This document shows, one piece after another, positions 16,210-24,418 of a DNA stretch of 54,775 bases. Source of the DNA: an uncultured Lachnospiraceae bacterium (GTDB taxonomy: Bacteria > Bacillota > Clostridia > Lachnospirales > Lachnospiraceae); the NCBI GenBank assembly GCA_947245585.1, contig CAMXPV010000025.1, forward strand, positions 1 through 54,775, written 5' to 3'. A program made the translations under genes and the position numbers. Position 1 is the stretch's first letter, and the number at the start of each line of letters is the position of its first letter. The notes under the pieces were generated by a model. It saw only the letters and a list, made by a program, of their open reading frames with translations. It did not search any database and was not told the DNA's origin.

Positions 16210-17661
16210 TTATTCCGGCTTCCACAAATCTCCGACCCGTTCTGTGATCGCATCCTTCAATTTTCCGTACATATCCATGCTTTTCTCATAATTGGCTTTT
16301 CTGATCGCCATCTCCATGCGCAGCTCCTGCCGCTTCAGGTCATCGTCTCCCGACGACTCGATCAATGTCTTTAAGGTGGAGGCCAAAAGCTCCGCCTTGT
16401 CCCACGCGCCCATCTCTATGGAGAGCACCAACTTATCCATACGTTTCTTCAGCTCTTCCCTGTTTTCCGCCTCTCCAAACTGCATGAGACGATCCACATT
16501 CTGTTCCGATTCTTCCTTCATATACTCGGACCAGTTCACATAGACCTGACTCTGCTTATCGTCAAGAACCTGCTCGCTCTTTAATTTTACTGAGAAAGAA
16601 AAAGCGCTCCCCTTTCCCTTCTCGCTCTGCACATGAATATCGCCGTGCATCAGCTCCACCAACTGCTTTGTGATGGCAAGCCCAAGTCCGGTTCCGCCAA
16701 ACCTCCTGGTAATCGAGGCATCCACCTGACTGAAACTCTGAAAAAGTCTGTCCTGCTCCTTCTGGGAAATGCCGATGCCACTGTCCCTCACCATGAAAAA
16801 CAGCTCCACCTCGTCATTCACCCTTCTGGTCATTCCCACCACCACATTGACATAGCCCACCATCGTAAACTTGATGGCGTTTGACAAAAGGTTATTCAAA
16901 ATCTGGGTCAGACGCAGCTCGTCGCCAATCAGCTTGTGCGGAATCTTTTCATCGATATCCACACTCATATGCAGCTCTTTCTTATTGATCACCGCGCTGT
17001 GGGTGGCGACCACCTTATCCATCATTTCCTGAAAGTCAAAAGGCTTTTCGTCTATCACAAACTTACCGGATTCCAATTTTGCGAAATCCAGAATATCATT
17101 GATAATCGTCAACATATTGTCACAGCAGCTAAGGACAATATCGAGGGTCTTTTTCTGATCCGGATCCGCAACCTCCTCCACAAGCTCCATCACATGCCCC
17201 TTGATCCCGTTTACCGGCGTGCGCAGCTCATGCGTCACATTCGCCGTAAACTCGTTTCTGGCGCGGTTGTTCTCTTCCTCTTTCTCCTTCAGCTCGCGGA
17301 TTCTCATATTCATATTTTTCTGGGCGGACATATCTTCCGCCAGAAGCAGATAGGCATCCATTCCGTCCTCGGGAAAAATGCGGACATTGACAGAGAAACA
17401 GGAGTTGTTGCTCCGGTACATCGTCATCTCATTGACGCCCTTCATGCTCTTTTTCACAAACGTAATAAATCCGTCCGGCGAATTGGGAAAATCCTGCCTG
17501 AAAATCTGCGACATGCTGCACTTCGTCAGCTTATCCCTGTCATACTCCAATTTTGCGGCCGCCGTCTGGTTTCCGTAAAGAATACTGCCTTCCTCATTAA
17601 AAACTAGCACAAGCTCTATCGTCTCATCCGCAATCCGGGACTCCAACCATTCAAATTCCAT
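16210..17661 (-). CDS. soluble PAS-domain sensor histidine kinase with degenerate C-terminal HPt-like domain
   Basis: 483 residues, start ATG (MEFEWLESRI) after AAGGAGA. No membrane helix. The PAS domain is at about 8-115, a coiled coil at 116-140, and HisKA has His144 in ANVTHELRTP. The ATPase domain is at about 245-362 (N-box LNNLLSNAIKF, G1 VRDSGIGI, F-box DRLFQSF, G2 FGGTGLGLAI). Residues 395-475 form a helical extension in which GAWDKAELLASTLKTL lines up with the HPt motif of the free HPt protein encoded just upstream (GNYEEAYKCAHALKG), but the phospho-His is Ser428. It sits between the HPt gene and the REC-HD-GYP gene, suggesting a phosphorelay. Confidence 0.92.
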   Translation of the reverse strand: MEFEWLESRIADETIELVLVFNEEGSILYGNQTAAAKLEYDRDKLTKCSMSQIFRQDFPNSPDGFITFVKKSMKGVNEMTMYRSNNSCFSVNVRIFPEDGMDAYLLLAEDMSAQKNMNMRIRELKEKEEENNRARNEFTANVTHELRTPVNGIKGHVMELVEEVADPDQKKTLDIVLSCCDNMLTIINDILDFAKLESGKFVIDEKPFDFQEMMDKVVATHSAVINKKELHMSVDIDEKIPHKLIGDELRLTQILNNLLSNAIKFTMVGYVNVVVGMTRRVNDEVELFFMVRDSGIGISQKEQDRLFQSFSQVDASITRRFGGTGLGLAITKQLVELMHGDIHVQSEKGKGSAFSFSVKLKSEQVLDDKQSQVYVNWSEYMKEESEQNVDRLMQFGEAENREELKKRMDKLVLSIEMGAWDKAELLASTLKTLIESSGDDDLKRQELRMEMAIRKANYEKSMDMYGKLKDAITERVGDLWKPE

Positions 17662-17671
17662 ACCTGTCTCC

Positions 17672-18052
17672 TTACGGAATATTTTCGTTGATAACCGAAA
17701 TAAACTTCTCGTACACCTCTTTGACCTTCTGCCATTCCTCACCGGCACGGGCAGCATCCACATCGGCGTTCGCCTTATTTCTCAATTCTTCCACCAAAAC
17801 CGAAACATGGTCAAATATTGGGGTGAGTCCCAGGTTTCCAACCACACCTTTGAGCGCATGGGCACACTTATATGCCTCCTCGTAATTCCCGGATTCCATA
17901 TTGGCGCCTAAATTCGCATAGTTCTGATCCCCCGGGAATTTTCCAAGGAACTTCAAATAGATCGCGTCATTTCCCATGAACCGTTTCAGCGTAGCCTCCA
18001 CGTCTGCGCCATTCTCCTCCAACTGCCGTCTAAACTTCTCATCCATAGCCAT
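17672..18052 (-). CDS. stand-alone histidine phosphotransfer (HPt) protein
   Basis: 126 residues, all helical. The HPt motif is CAHALKGVVGNLGL with the phospho-accepting His65. Free HPt proteins shuttle phosphate between receiver domains. The gene lies 10 bases upstream of the PAS kinase, which lacks both a receiver and a working HPt domain. The start is taken at the first ATG (MAMDEKF), with AAAGGACG upstream. It is the first gene of the operon that continues through the che genes. A possible promoter (TTGTTT-17-TATAAC) overlaps the end of the preceding terminator. Confidence 0.9.
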   Translation of the reverse strand: MAMDEKFRRQLEENGADVEATLKRFMGNDAIYLKFLGKFPGDQNYANLGANMESGNYEEAYKCAHALKGVVGNLGLTPIFDHVSVLVEELRNKANADVDAARAGEEWQKVKEVYEKFISVINENIP

Positions 18053-18095
18053 AACATTTCGTCCTTTCTTTTCCTGTTCTATCTGTTATACGCGG

Positions 18096-18133
18096 AAAAA
18101 GACTGCAAAACAATCGTTCTTTGTTTTACAGTC
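18096..18133 (-). terminator. terminator after the second REC-HD-GYP gene
   Basis: 13-bp stem with one mismatch, arms 18101-18113 and 18121-18133 (GACTG.AAAACAA), then TTTTT on the minus strand. It separates 18152-19246 from the HPt-kinase-che operon. Confidence 0.8.
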
Positions 18134-18151
18134 TTCGTCGTCTGATCTCGT

Positions 18152-19246
18152 TTATGTGAAATTAAACATATTGATTACTTCAACGAGGTTGAAGAAATCC
18201 TCCTTAGCGAGCTTAAAGCATTCTATCACATCATCCGAAAACTGTCCACATTCCCCATTCAAGATCATCGCATATGCCTCAGCATTGCTATATGCACTTT
18301 TGTAAACCCTCTCGCTCACCAAAGCCTCATACACATCTGCAATGGAAACGATCTGCGCGCTGATCGGTATCTCATCTCCGGTAAGATGATCCGGATATCC
18401 CTTACCGTCAGCTCTCTCATGATGATAACGGCAAATTTCATAACAGTACTGATAAAAGTCGTCCGTATAGGGAGACTTGAAGGATTCCAAAATCTCACAG
18501 CCGATCGTCGTATGCGTCTTCATGACCTCAAACTCATCCGGTGTCAGCTTTCCGGGTTTTAACAGAATCGAATCGGGGATGCCGATCTTTCCGATATCGT
18601 GAAGTGCGGAAGCCCTCGCGATCTGGTCGATCATCACTGGTGTCATACCGTACTTCGGGAAATACTTGGCAAGATACTTAAGCAAGATTCTGGTCAGATA
18701 CTTAATTCTTTTAACGTGGTCTCCCGTCTCAATACTTCTAAACTCCACCACCGAACCGAGCGCGTCGATCATGAACTCGTTGTTCTCGCGAATCGCCTTC
18801 TCCTGCTCGCGGATCGTCGCCTCACGCTCCTTCAGGCGAATCTCCAGATTCTGTTTGCTCTGATAAAGCTCAATAATGTTGTTTGCACGCCTCTTGATGA
18901 TGTTTGATTCAAAAGGCTTGTGCATCACATCCGCAATGCCGTACTCGTAAGCCTTCTCCTCACTCTCCTGAGGCGTCATACTCGTAATCAGGATAACCGG
19001 AATCTCATCCAGGAGATCCTTCTCCTTCATATAATCAAGCACACCAAAACCATCCATAACCGGCATGATAACGTCAAGCAGTATCAACGCTATATTGTTA
19101 TTCTTCTCTATCGTGTCAATCGCTTCCATCCCATTAGGCGCTTCCACAATATCATACTCAGCATCAAACATCAGGCTGAGTATCGTTCTGTTCACTTCCT
19201 CGTCGTCAACGATCAAAATCTGCTGTCTGGTTGCATTTTCACTCAT
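18152..19246 (-). CDS. response regulator with receiver and intact HD-GYP domains (putative c-di-GMP phosphodiesterase)
   Basis: 364 residues, start ATG (MSENATRQQ) after GGAGGAT; a longer reading to 19282 was rejected for lack of a ribosome binding site. The receiver covers 8-122 with phospho-Asp58 (LLDVIMPVMDG) and the HKPF Lys at 110. A coiled coil runs 130-160. The HD-GYP domain is at 160-350: H216-D217, G219-K220 (HDIGKIGIPD), HH at 275-276, GYP at 283-285. All diagnostic residues are present, so phosphodiesterase activity is likely. It is a single-gene transcript with a consensus promoter and terminator, next to the chemosensory operon that probably supplies phosphate. Confidence 0.92.
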   Translation of the reverse strand: MSENATRQQILIVDDEEVNRTILSLMFDAEYDIVEAPNGMEAIDTIEKNNNIALILLDVIMPVMDGFGVLDYMKEKDLLDEIPVILITSMTPQESEEKAYEYGIADVMHKPFESNIIKRRANNIIELYQSKQNLEIRLKEREATIREQEKAIRENNEFMIDALGSVVEFRSIETGDHVKRIKYLTRILLKYLAKYFPKYGMTPVMIDQIARASALHDIGKIGIPDSILLKPGKLTPDEFEVMKTHTTIGCEILESFKSPYTDDFYQYCYEICRYHHERADGKGYPDHLTGDEIPISAQIVSIADVYEALVSERVYKSAYSNAEAYAMILNGECGQFSDDVIECFKLAKEDFFNLVEVINMFNFT

Positions 19247-19339
19247 ATCCTCCGATTGATCCGCCTGCCCGCGGCGAACCATCTCCCTCCTTCTCCCTCT
19301 GATTTATGTAGCATATATCCCATTGACATGAATGAATAA

Positions 19340-19368
19340 ATTATACAATTATTTGCATAGATTGTCAA
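19340..19368 (-). promoter_or_regulatory. consensus sigma-A promoter of the REC-HD-GYP gene
   Basis: Minus strand: TTGACA (19363-19368), 17-base spacer, TATAAT (19340-19345). The leader to the start codon is about 90 bases. Confidence 0.85.
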
Positions 19369-19396
19369 CGACGGTTCCAGTTTTTCCAGTCTTTTT

Positions 19397-20083
19397 CTAT
19401 ATGTCCCTGGTCTCAACCCGGTAGAGCGCAAGGAATGCCGAAACTACCGATATTGCCACCAAAACAGAATAAAACGGAATGTTTCCTAAAAGCGTAAAGC
19501 TGCCGATATTTCCCTGCGTCAGGCAAACGATCACCAGCCCCGCCACAACCACCGCCTTCGACGACTTCAAAAACATGCCTGCCGGAAGCGCCGCAAACGC
19601 AATGCTGACCATCACCGCGCTATCCACTAAAATTTCCACATAGAATATACCGCTTCCAAGCGCAATGCTCTTTGCCGATATGCCAAAAAAGCCTTTCAAC
19701 GCGGTAAGAGCCGCATAAATCATAAATTTTGACAACACCAGGGCAGCAAAATTAAAGATCCAGACCGCCGCCATCTGCGATCCCAAAATCATCTTCCTGC
19801 CAATCGGATAAGAAAACATCAGATTCATCGTCTTATCCTTGTAAGCGCCCACAATGAAAGACCCTAGCATCACGCTTGTAAAAATAATGAACGACAGATT
19901 GGTAAACATATCCACACTGCTCTTTAACATATCACTGCCGTAAGCAAATCTTGTCTCCTGACTCTCCAGTTCCCCTGCGACTGCCAAAAGCATCAGTAAT
20001 AACACGACTGTCAAAACAAGGGCGTTTCGTACATATTTTCCGATTCTGTTTTTCTTCCACTCTAATCTAATCAGTTTAAGCAT
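19397..20083 (-). CDS. ABC-2 type transporter permease of the two-component-linked operon
   Basis: 228 residues with six membrane helices: ALVLTVVLLLMLLAVAG near residue 22, a second about 62-80 (SFIIFTSVMLGSFIVGA), and further segments to FYSVLVAISVVSAFLALY. The first 12 bases overlap the end of the ATPase gene, so translation is coupled. It forms an exporter with the ATPase at 20071-21000; a two-component system lies directly upstream. Operons of this shape often mediate resistance to lantibiotics or other peptides, which is an inference here. Confidence 0.85.
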   Translation of the reverse strand: MLKLIRLEWKKNRIGKYVRNALVLTVVLLLMLLAVAGELESQETRFAYGSDMLKSSVDMFTNLSFIIFTSVMLGSFIVGAYKDKTMNLMFSYPIGRKMILGSQMAAVWIFNFAALVLSKFMIYAALTALKGFFGISAKSIALGSGIFYVEILVDSAVMVSIAFAALPAGMFLKSSKAVVVAGLVIVCLTQGNIGSFTLLGNIPFYSVLVAISVVSAFLALYRVETRDI

Positions 20084-21000
20084 GACTTTCCCTCCCCTTC
20101 CGTCAATTTCAGGAAATAATCTTCCAGATTTTCCGATTTCCTGCCGACAGCGTCAATCTCCACGCCGTTTTGGGCAAACGCTTTCGACAAATCGCTCGTC
20201 TTGACACTTGTGTCATAAATGCGGGCCGTGCGGTCGTCCACAATCTTAAACTGCTGTATTCCCAGTTTATCCGCGAGCACATAGGCCGCCGCTTTCATGT
20301 CGTCTGCCGTAATCTCAATATAAGCGGTATTCATTTCCGATATTTCTTTCATCGAAATTTCCTTGACCAGAGTTCCGCGGTTGATAATGCCGATGGTGTC
20401 CGCAATGTTCTCCACCTCCGACAGAATATGGCTTGATATCATCATCGTGACACCATATTCTGTGCAAAGCCTTTTAAACAAATCCCGCAGGTGCTTCATG
20501 CCCGCCGGATCAAGACCGTTGGTCGGCTCGTCAAGCAAAAGCAGCTCCGGGCCGGTGAGTATCGCGCGGGCAATGCCAAGCCGCTGCTTCATACCAAGTG
20601 AATAGGTTCTGACAGGCTTATCCGCCGCCCCCGTAAGCTCCAACATCTCCAGAGATTTTTCCACACTTCCCGCATGATAATAGCCCATATATTCGCAGTG
20701 CAGGTTCAGGTTTTCTCTCCCGCTTAAATGATCATAAAAAACGGGAAACTCAATAATGCTTCCCACCCTCCTCAAAACCTCATAGGACTTCGGCGTGAGC
20801 GGTTTCCCGAAAAGCTCGACAACGCCCTTTGTGGGTTTCCAGAGATTCAGCGCCATCTTGAGCACAGAAGTCTTGCCCGCCCCGTTCGGCCCCAAAAACC
20901 CGTAAATCTCCCCTTTCTTCACATGTATGTTTACCTTCTTTACAATCTCCTTACCGTCAATGATTTTGGTAAGATCGTTTGTCTCCAAAATATAAGACAT
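20071..21000 (-). CDS. ABC transporter ATP-binding protein (lantibiotic-immunity/BcrA type)
   Basis: 309 residues. Walker A GPNGAGKT is at about 37-44, the signature YSLGMKQRLGIARA at about 131-144, Walker B LLLLDEPTNGLDP at about 151-163, and the switch His in SSHILSEV. The C-terminal 90 residues form the extra domain seen in BcrA/SpaF-like ATPases. The start was set at the second Met (MSYILETNDL), 8 bases after AAGGAGG, rather than the ATG two codons earlier. The gene is 70 bases downstream of the kinase gene and overlaps the permease gene. Confidence 0.93.
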   Translation of the reverse strand: MSYILETNDLTKIIDGKEIVKKVNIHVKKGEIYGFLGPNGAGKTSVLKMALNLWKPTKGVVELFGKPLTPKSYEVLRRVGSIIEFPVFYDHLSGRENLNLHCEYMGYYHAGSVEKSLEMLELTGAADKPVRTYSLGMKQRLGIARAILTGPELLLLDEPTNGLDPAGMKHLRDLFKRLCTEYGVTMMISSHILSEVENIADTIGIINRGTLVKEISMKEISEMNTAYIEITADDMKAAAYVLADKLGIQQFKIVDDRTARIYDTSVKTSDLSKAFAQNGVEIDAVGRKSENLEDYFLKLTEGEGKSCLN

Positions 21001-21075
21001 AGCCATCGCCTCCTTTTACAATCATTGTAGACGGTAAGTTTTTCAAAACTCTTGCCCAATTCTTACAAATTTCTT

Positions 21076-21936
21076 TCATCCCGCAGCCTTCTTCAATTTT
21101 ACCGTAAATGTTGTCTTCACACAGGGCTCGCTTTCCAGAAGAATATCCCCGCCCAATTGTAAGGCAAGATTTTTGGCAATGGTCAGCCCCAGACCGTTTC
21201 CCTGAATTTCACGGTTTCTGGAATCTTCGAGTGTATACAGCCTGTCAAAGACATTCCGGGCAAATTCTTTCCCGATGCCCCTGCCTCTGTCCGTGATATC
21301 GATATACACATATGCCCCGCTCTCCCTTAAGACAAGTCCGATATAGTTTCCGTCCCCGCCATAGCGTACCGCATTGGAAATCAAGTTGTTTAAGATCCTG
21401 TCCAGCGCCCGCGCCTCGCCCTGTGCAAAGATATCCTTCTCCGGAATGGACAACTCCACGGTAAAATCTTTTCCCTGCAAAATATCGTAATATCCCAGCA
21501 TACTCTCCCGGCAAAGCTCGCTGACGTTGATTGTGCCAATCTCGATATCCATATCCCCTGCTTCTAGCTTTGCAAGCGTAAAAAAACGGTCGATCAGCTC
21601 CATCACCTGACCGGCCTTCGCCTCCACCTTGCGCAGTTCCTCATTCTCGGCATCCGCAAGGCGCATCATTTCCAGATATCCCAGAATAACCGTGAGGGGC
21701 GTTTTGATGTCGTGGGAGATGTTGGAAAGCATTTTCTTGTAAGAAATTTCTTTTTTCCGGTAATCCGCCTTAATCTTCTGCCGGTCCAAAAGCAGACTGT
21801 TAATCTGTGCGCACAGCTCCTGCAGCGCCCTGTTGTCCGTAAAGACCATCACCTTCTCGTCGCTGTCATGCTCCATGATATCGGATAGCTTCTTACTGAT
21901 CTGTCTGAGTTTTGCCTGTAACCCTCTGTTTCTCAT
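21076..21936 (-). CDS. cytoplasmic sensor histidine kinase
   Basis: 286 residues. No membrane helix: the N-terminal 75 residues are helical and charged. HisKA holds the phospho-His in SNISHDIKTPLT (about residue 78) and the ATPase domain has ILNNLISNAVRYG, ITDRGRGIG and GNGLGLTIAKNLA. It overlaps the response regulator by 4 bases (ATGA), so they are translated together. Sensing may depend on the transporter encoded next to it, as in Bce-like modules, but the usual two short N-terminal membrane helices of those kinases are absent. Confidence 0.93.
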   Translation of the reverse strand: MRNRGLQAKLRQISKKLSDIMEHDSDEKVMVFTDNRALQELCAQINSLLLDRQKIKADYRKKEISYKKMLSNISHDIKTPLTVILGYLEMMRLADAENEELRKVEAKAGQVMELIDRFFTLAKLEAGDMDIEIGTINVSELCRESMLGYYDILQGKDFTVELSIPEKDIFAQGEARALDRILNNLISNAVRYGGDGNYIGLVLRESGAYVYIDITDRGRGIGKEFARNVFDRLYTLEDSRNREIQGNGLGLTIAKNLALQLGGDILLESEPCVKTTFTVKLKKAAG

Positions 21937-22664
21937 TTCGCTTTCCTTTCCGGAGCGTTTTCGCTGTTCGGCTGCGCAATATCCCCCAGTTTATATCCAA
22001 TCCCCCAGACCGTGACGATAATCTGTGGGTCGCGCGGCGTATCCTCCAACTTGTTGCGAAGCCTGCTGATCTGCACGTTCACCGCGTTCTCATCCCCAAG
22101 ATAAGCGTCCTTCCAAACCTGCGCATAGATTTGTTCCTTGGTGTAAACCTTTCTGGGGTTCTCCATCAAAAGTTTCAGTATCTCAAACTCCCTGGCCGTC
22201 AGCTCTATCTTTCTGCCGTTCTTTGTGACCGAATACTCCTGCGCATCGAGGATAAGGCCACCCCGTTCCAGAACGACTTTCTCCTCCCTCTCCTGCGCCG
22301 CATACTGGGTGCTTCTTCTGATATTAGCCTTGATTCTCGCAAGCACCTCCGTGACCGAAAAAGGTTTTGTGATATAATCGTCGGCCCCAAGTCCCAACCC
22401 TAGCGTTTTATCCGAATCCGTATCCTTCGCGGACATGATAATAATAGGGATCGTACTTTTTTCCCGAATCGTCCTCATGACCTCCATTCCGCTTTTCTTC
22501 GGTATCATGAGATCGAGTAAAACCAGGCTGTACTCTCCCTCTCTAAATTTCTCACAGGCGCTCTCCCCGTCAAATGCCGTGGTCACCTCAAAGTTTTCCG
22601 TGGTCAGAAAGGTCTCCAACATCCCGCTGATCTCCGGGTCGTCCTCCACAAGTAAAATGTTCAA
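21933..22664 (-). CDS. OmpR/PhoB family response regulator
   Basis: 243 residues from a TTG start directly after AAGGAGGAGAGGACAG. The receiver covers 1-120 (VEDDPE, LVLLDLMIPKKSG with phospho-Asp near 51, MSAKD, KPF). The winged helix is at about 135-230 (LTAREFEILKLLMENPRKVYTKEQIY, NAVNVQISRLRNKLED, IVTVWGIGYKLG). The C-terminal 15 residues are a polar tail. It heads the operon regulator - kinase - ATPase - permease. Part of a 22-bp direct repeat lies 30-50 bases upstream of the start and may form part of its promoter. Confidence 0.95.
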   Translation of the reverse strand: MNILLVEDDPEISGMLETFLTTENFEVTTAFDGESACEKFREGEYSLVLLDLMIPKKSGMEVMRTIREKSTIPIIIMSAKDTDSDKTLGLGLGADDYITKPFSVTEVLARIKANIRRSTQYAAQEREEKVVLERGGLILDAQEYSVTKNGRKIELTAREFEILKLLMENPRKVYTKEQIYAQVWKDAYLGDENAVNVQISRLRNKLEDTPRDPQIIVTVWGIGYKLGDIAQPNSENAPERKAK

Positions 22665-22692
22665 CTGTCCTCTCCTCCTTATGTCTAAGAAA

Positions 22693-22714
22693 AGTTTATC
22701 TTATATCTGCCGAA
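22693..22714. repeat. 22-bp direct repeat, copy 1
   Basis: AGTTTATCTTATATCTGCCG plus AA, identical to 25555-25576. If the window is widened to 30 bases (22685-22714 and 25547-25576), 28 of 30 match. Copy 2 covers the last codons and stop of the HD-GYP gene; copy 1 lies in the leader of the response regulator. The two bound a 2.84-kb segment with the sigma factor, its partner and the Fic gene. Confidence 0.85.
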
Positions 22715-22736
22715 ATAGCAATCTCTCCCATTTGTG

Positions 22737-22762
22737 ACCTTTTTGTTTTTTTCCACCTCTAA
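22737..22762 (+). promoter_or_regulatory. putative ECF promoter upstream of the third sigma gene
   Basis: GTGACC with ACC at 22737-22739, 17 bases, CTCTAA (22757-22762). It matches the ACC-17-CTCTTA element upstream of the second sigma gene. The predicted transcript start, about 22770, would lie just before the 18-bp palindrome at 22773-22790. Confidence 0.5.
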
Positions 22763-22772
22763 CTAGTGTAAA

Positions 22773-22790
22773 ATGAAACGGCCGTTTCAT
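22773..22790. promoter_or_regulatory. 18-bp perfect palindrome, TetR-type operator
   Basis: ATGAAACGG / CCGTTTCAT is fully symmetrical. GAAACG..CGTTTC palindromes are typical operators of TetR-family repressors in Firmicutes. It is located at about +3 to +20 of the predicted sigma gene transcript, a position that would block transcription. No TetR gene is present in the window, so the regulator would act from elsewhere. Confidence 0.55.
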
Positions 22791-22837
22791 AAAAGCGGGC
22801 GCACAGCCTGCAATTTAACGATAAGGAACTTGAAGAA

Positions 22838-23320
22838 ATGAACAAAGACCAGTTTACGGCACAGGTACTTGAAGCGGAAAGCAGCCTGTATCACATCGCA
22901 AAGTCCATTTTAAGAGACGACGAGGACTGTGCGGACGCGATGCAGAATGCCGTCTTACATGCTTATGAAAAATTACATACTTTGCGGAATGAAAGATATT
23001 TTAAAACATGGCTCACCCGGATCTTAATCAATGAGTGCTATCATATCCTTCGTTCCAGAAAGATATCGGTCCCCTACGAAGATTACTTTGAAACGCAGGA
23101 ACAGACACAACCAGAAGACTATTCGGAAGTGTATGAAGCCGTCATGGAGTTGGAGGACATTTACCGAATCCCTCTGGTGCTGTTCTATGTGGAAGGATTT
23201 TCTGTCAAGGACATCTGCCGAATCTTAAAGCTGTCGCAAAGTACGGTAAAAATGCGGCTGTATCGGAGCAGAAAACTTTTAAAAGAGAAATTAACGGGAG
23301 AGTATGGATATGAAGAATAA
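22838..23320 (+). CDS. ECF-type RNA polymerase sigma factor
   Basis: 160 residues. Region 2 is at about 8-75 (ESSLYHIAKSILRDDEDCADAMQNAVLHAY, then FKTWLTRILINECY, the W-L-T-R-I-L-I-N-E-C form typical of clostridial ECF factors). Region 4 is at about 100-150 with the helix-turn-helix SVKDICRILKLSQSTVKMR. The ATG follows AAGGAAC by about 8 bases. It overlaps the downstream partner gene. With that gene it is the only plus-strand unit in the window and lies inside the direct-repeat-bounded segment. Confidence 0.9.
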   Translation: MNKDQFTAQVLEAESSLYHIAKSILRDDEDCADAMQNAVLHAYEKLHTLRNERYFKTWLTRILINECYHILRSRKISVPYEDYFETQEQTQPEDYSEVYEAVMELEDIYRIPLVLFYVEGFSVKDICRILKLSQSTVKMRLYRSRKLLKEKLTGEYGYEE

Positions 23321-24335
23321 AAAATGGAACCGGGAATTTCCCGAAGTGCCGGAGCATGTGCACCAGACCGTACTGCGTACCCTTGCCGGACTGGATGAAA
23401 GAAAGGGCAAACAGGTGAATCGCATGAAAAAAGGAAAAATCGTCATTTTGATCGCGGCGGCAGTCGCCGTCCTGGGAACAACTGTGAGCGCAGCGGAGAT
23501 TTTTAAGTGGAACCGAAGGGCCGCGGAAGTGTTTGTGGCGGATGAGATACAGCAAAACAAACTGGTAACGGAGCAGATCGCGCAGGATGCCAGCCAGACC
23601 GTGACGGATGCCGGGCTCACCATAGAAGCCGTCCAAACCATACAGGACAATAACTGCTTTTATGCGCTGTTTAACATCACAGCAGAAGACGAATCCATAC
23701 AGATTACCCAGGATCACAGCATGAGCTTCCTGTATGATTTTCAGGACGGCGAAAGCCCCTTTGGGGCTCTTGGCTGGCACTTTGTAGACGAAGAATCCCA
23801 GACCGTCTCAAACAGCAGATACTTTGAGATCATAGGAACGAAAACAAGACCAGGATCGGAAGACCTGCATATGAAAATACAGTTCACTTCCCTGAACGCA
23901 CCAGGCGCAAAGGCTATGGACGGGGAACCTGTTTTGGCGGGAAACTGGGAATTTGTACTCGATCTGCATACCACAGAACCTGTACGCTACGACCTTAATC
24001 GGGAATATCAGATCGCGGGATGTTCTGTTACGGTAAAGACAGTGGAGCTTACGCCCATCAGCGTGAAACTTGCCATCAGTGAAGAGGATGCCAGGCAGTT
24101 GGAAAAACTGGAGGGTGTGAATCTGGATCAGACAGACAGCCTCTCTTCCCTCTGGATCAACGCCGTCAAGTATCAGGACGGCACGATCGTAGAGGAAGAC
24201 GGCTTTCAGGAACCCCTGATTCGCTTGGGAGACGGCGTTTATGAAAAAACGGCAAGACTTACCAACGTGATCGACACGAACAAGGTCAGCGCGCTCTTGC
24301 TTGGAGAAAATATGGACGAGCTGCCGCTCCAGTGA
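23304..24335 (+). CDS. DUF4179-like membrane protein, putative anti-sigma factor
   Basis: 343 residues. A cytoplasmic N-terminus of about 42 residues, one membrane helix at about 43-62 (KIVILIAAAVAVLGTTVSA), and a large extracellular part of about 280 residues with beta-sandwich character. The pattern of a short cytoplasmic arm, one helix and an extracellular DUF4179-like region is what is usually found just after this class of ECF sigma gene. The start overlaps the sigma gene by 17 bases (or 11 if the second ATG is used), so translation is coupled. It presumably holds the sigma factor inactive until an envelope signal arrives; no such signal can be read from the sequence. Confidence 0.75.
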   Translation: MDMKNKKWNREFPEVPEHVHQTVLRTLAGLDERKGKQVNRMKKGKIVILIAAAVAVLGTTVSAAEIFKWNRRAAEVFVADEIQQNKLVTEQIAQDASQTVTDAGLTIEAVQTIQDNNCFYALFNITAEDESIQITQDHSMSFLYDFQDGESPFGALGWHFVDEESQTVSNSRYFEIIGTKTRPGSEDLHMKIQFTSLNAPGAKAMDGEPVLAGNWEFVLDLHTTEPVRYDLNREYQIAGCSVTVKTVELTPISVKLAISEEDARQLEKLEGVNLDQTDSLSSLWINAVKYQDGTIVEEDGFQEPLIRLGDGVYEKTARLTNVIDTNKVSALLLGENMDELPLQ

Positions 24336-24368
24336 AATACCCGACAGGAATCAAGCGGACAGGCCGAT

Positions 24369-24418
24369 ACGCGAAAAAACGTAAGCCGGACAGGGCATAA
24401 CGCCCTTACCCGGCTTAC
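24369..24418 (-). terminator. terminator after the fic gene
   Basis: Outer stem GTAAGCCGG (24381-24389) / CCGGCTTAC (24410-24418), inner stem AGGGC / GCCCT, and a run of T on the minus strand (24374-24380). It overlaps the end of the Fic gene. It lies between convergent genes, but the T-run serves the minus strand. Confidence 0.8.
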
